From: Palsa-504 sp963808615
GTDB taxonomy: Bacteria > Actinomycetota > Actinomycetes > Streptosporangiales > Streptosporangiaceae
DNA: 64,000 bases
Assembly: GCA_963808615.1 (NCBI GenBank)
Contig: CAWEGV010000002.1
Coordinates: 124,001 to 188,000 of the forward strand
Reading direction: 5' to 3'
Below, piece by piece: positions 62,196 through 64,000 of the stretch. The position numbers and the translations under genes are program-made. Numbering within the stretch: position 1 is the first letter of the stretch; the number at the start of each line of letters is the position of its first letter. A model generated the notes under the pieces. That model was given only the letters and a program-made list of their open reading frames with translations, was not told the origin of the DNA and ran no database searches.

Positions 62196-63248
62196 ATGGT
62201 ACGTAGGTTCACGCGGGCCGTCCGGACCGTGGAGATGCTGGGCGCCGTGGCGGCCGTGGCCATCTTGGCGATCCTGTTCCTGCCCAGGCTGGTCGGCGGC
62301 GGGGACGCGGCCCCGTCCGTCATCGAGCAGCCGGACCTGAATGTCGCGGTGGTGCCCGCCGTCGATTCCGCGGGCTTCTTTGTTGCCCTCCACGAGGGCC
62401 TGTTCGCGGCACGCGGCCTGCACGTCACCTTCATCCCGGCGGTAAGTTCCGAGACGGTCATCAACGCTCAGGCACTTGACGAGCCGGGCGACCGGATCGA
62501 CATCTCCTGCGGCAACTACGTCAGCTACATCCAGGCGCAGGAAAGCTACAACCAGGGCAAGCGGCCTTCCTCGGTCAGCAGCGCCATGGTCGCCGCCGAC
62601 CTGGATATCTTCGCCGAAGGCTCGGTGATGGAACCGGGAGCCCAGGGCCTGTACGTGATGCCCGGCTCGCCCATCCGGGCCCTGGGCAGCTTGAAAGGCG
62701 AGATCATCGGCGTCAACGCGCCGGGGAACATCCTGTACCTGCTGGCTGCCTCCGCGCTAGCCGATCACGGGCTGAGCGTGTCAGGAGTGCGTTTCGCGTA
62801 CTACCCGCTGCCCGAGATGGCCGCGAAGCTCAAGGCCGGAAAGATCGCGGCGGCGGTGTTGCCCGAGCCTTTTGCCAGCCAGGCTGAGCTGTCGATGGGT
62901 GTCACGCTGCTCGCAGACCTGGACCAGGGGGCGACCACAGCGTTCCCGGTCCAGGGCTGTGCGGTCACCAGGCAGTGGGCTGCCGTGCATCCGGTGACGC
63001 TGGCCGCGTTCCGTGCCGCGTTCGAACAGGGCCAGGAGATCGCGGACACCAACCGGGCCGCCGTAGAGCAGGCCATGGAGGCGCTGCCATCGCCGTTCGG
63101 CCTGAACGCGGTGCAAGCCGCGACCATGGCGCTCGATTCCTACCCACTCGGAGCGGTCGACGTGACCCGGCTGCAGCGAGTGGCTGACGTCATGCACCAG
63201 TTCCTGGGCTTCCCGTCCTTCAGCGTCCGTCAGATGATCGGGACGTGA
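62196..63248 (+). CDS. ABC transporter substrate-binding protein (NMT1/SsuA-like)
   Basis: 350 residues after GGAGGGAGGAAC. One N-terminal hydrophobic segment (residues 12-35) without a lipobox serves as signal or anchor. The periplasmic-binding fold of the NMT1/taurine group is clear: LNVAVVPAVDSAGFFVALHEGLFAARGL, ISCGNYVSYIQAQ, KGEIIGVNAPGNILYLLA, GKIAAAVLPEPFASQAE. Ligand probably a thiamine precursor, sulfonate or nitrile-like compound; no cognate ATPase or permease is adjacent. Confidence 0.9.
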   Translation: MVRRFTRAVRTVEMLGAVAAVAILAILFLPRLVGGGDAAPSVIEQPDLNVAVVPAVDSAGFFVALHEGLFAARGLHVTFIPAVSSETVINAQALDEPGDRIDISCGNYVSYIQAQESYNQGKRPSSVSSAMVAADLDIFAEGSVMEPGAQGLYVMPGSPIRALGSLKGEIIGVNAPGNILYLLAASALADHGLSVSGVRFAYYPLPEMAAKLKAGKIAAAVLPEPFASQAELSMGVTLLADLDQGATTAFPVQGCAVTRQWAAVHPVTLAAFRAAFEQGQEIADTNRAAVEQAMEALPSPFGLNAVQAATMALDSYPLGAVDVTRLQRVADVMHQFLGFPSFSVRQMIGT

Positions 63249-63312
63249 CCGCCCCAACCGGGCCCGGGCTACCCACGCCGGACCATGAGGTCACATCGAG
63301 CGTGCGGACCGC

Positions 63313-63498
63313 TTAAGCGTCTGGCCCGGGATCTGCGTCGGCCACCTCGAGATCGGGATCGACCCCGCCTTCCCGGTGCCGTTCTTGCGCGCGCATCACG
63401 GCCCGCATCTTCTCGGCGATCTCATCGTCGTCGGCCACCTCAGGCTCGCTGCCATGTTGGTCGTCGGCGTCCTCCGGCACAGGCCTGTGGTCAGTCAT
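63313..63498 (-). CDS. Small acidic hypothetical protein
   Basis: 61 residues with a GAGGAGGA ribosome site before the ATG at 63498. Rich in Asp and Glu (VPEDADDQHGSEPEVADDDE, then IAEKMRAVMRAQERHREG); one short helix flanked by disordered acidic ends. No family recognised. Monocistronic. The gap 63499-63939 to its right holds nothing I can name. Confidence 0.6.
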   Translation of the reverse strand: MTDHRPVPEDADDQHGSEPEVADDDEIAEKMRAVMRAQERHREGGVDPDLEVADADPGPDA

Positions 63499-63939
63499 GG
63501 CCAGATCCTCCTCAGGAGCTGAACTGTCGAGCCACGTACGGTATGGAACCTAACACCGTAGTCCGGGCGCGCGGCCAGCGAACGCCTCATCCCGCGTGTC
63601 TGGTCACCCAGGTCAAGGACCAGGGTCTGAGGACTCCGGCGTGGTCGCGTCGTGGCCAGGCACTGAACCCGGCCGAGTGTCCGGAGTTCTGCATGCGCCT
63701 GGCGAGACGGAGCACGAGAGATTGCATGGTGTAGTTATCTGTGCCTCTTGGGTAATTCCGCCGCTTGGTACCTGCGTGTGGTGGCAGCCTGGTGCACTAA
63801 CAGCACCCAGCGTGCGGGCCCCGGGATCCTGTCGCCGTACACCCGCGTAGCATCCACTCGCCACTGGCGATGGGAGTGGCCAGGCCAGCGCCTGGGTGAC
63901 GACTGAACGCGTTCGCCGCGCCCGACCGGAGGCTCGATC

Positions 63940-64000
63940 GTGTCCCGCACGTCCGCCCGCTACGACAAGCCGTCACCGGCTCGCCCCGGCGCGGCTTCCC
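63940..64000 (+). CDS. Possible gene start, cut by window end
   Basis: GTG at 63940 follows CCGGAGG by seven bases and opens MSRTSARYDKPSPARPGAAS without a stop to the window edge. Only 20 codons are visible, so no family can be named. Confidence 0.3.
   Translation, partial: MSRTSARYDKPSPARPGAAS

Overview
The window is very GC-rich DNA with GTG starts, 4-base stop/start overlaps and gene families typical of Actinomycetota (SigK/RskA, DUF1707, PspC, SCO6745 family, DUF4331). I cannot place it below phylum. All family names come from recognising motifs; no database search was run. Single-base frameshifts are frequent, so either decay is active or the assembly is of draft quality.

Left part (1-36.6 kb), mostly ordinary chromosome. 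It holds a methyltransferase and a DinB protein; a tightly overlapping DUF4129 / MoxR ATPase / DUF58 operon; a CGNR-zinc-finger regulator divergent from a lipoprotein across a duplicated inverted-repeat operator; a VOC/AraC pair; a sigma-K-like factor with its RskA-like anti-sigma, next to DUF4331 and Tat-exported proteins; lysE and ackA remnants; phaC-phaB for polyhydroxyalkanoate synthesis; an ArsR-controlled SRPBCC/DUF899 operon with a well-formed promoter and two operators; an ABC exporter whose ATPase has an N-terminal membrane anchor; a MetE-like enzyme; universal stress and DUF1707 proteins; an MbtG-like N-hydroxylase; an amidohydrolase; and a PspC histidine kinase/response regulator divergent from PspC and DUF1707 membrane proteins.

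Middle part (36.7-52.3 kb), a decaying island. Truncated or frameshifted genes (three DHFR-type, GNAT, two berberine-type FAD oxidases, two DinB/epimerase-type remnants) lie among three insertion sequences (IS1634-like, ISL3-like with perfect 22-bp ends, IS5-like). It ends in a cramped tRNA cluster and a 39-bp minisatellite. Inside it, about 39.3-42.9 kb is the strangest stretch of the window: the + strand becomes almost pure purine, and genes at both edges, on opposite strands, fade into it by loss of + strand cytosines. This is either strand-specific hypermutation or a sequencing/consensus artefact.

Right part (52.4-64 kb), ordinary again. It holds a GntR regulator with GTCTAGAC operators, a phosphotransferase and a dimethylglycine-dehydrogenase-like enzyme (probably quaternary amine or choline breakdown); a PaaI thioesterase, a broken alpha/beta hydrolase and a truncated second PHA synthase; an ABC ATPase/permease pair; an NMT1-like substrate-binding protein; and small or partial genes. 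A short motif, TGCCGAACGGTCCGTGGT, recurs seven times across the window in one orientation.
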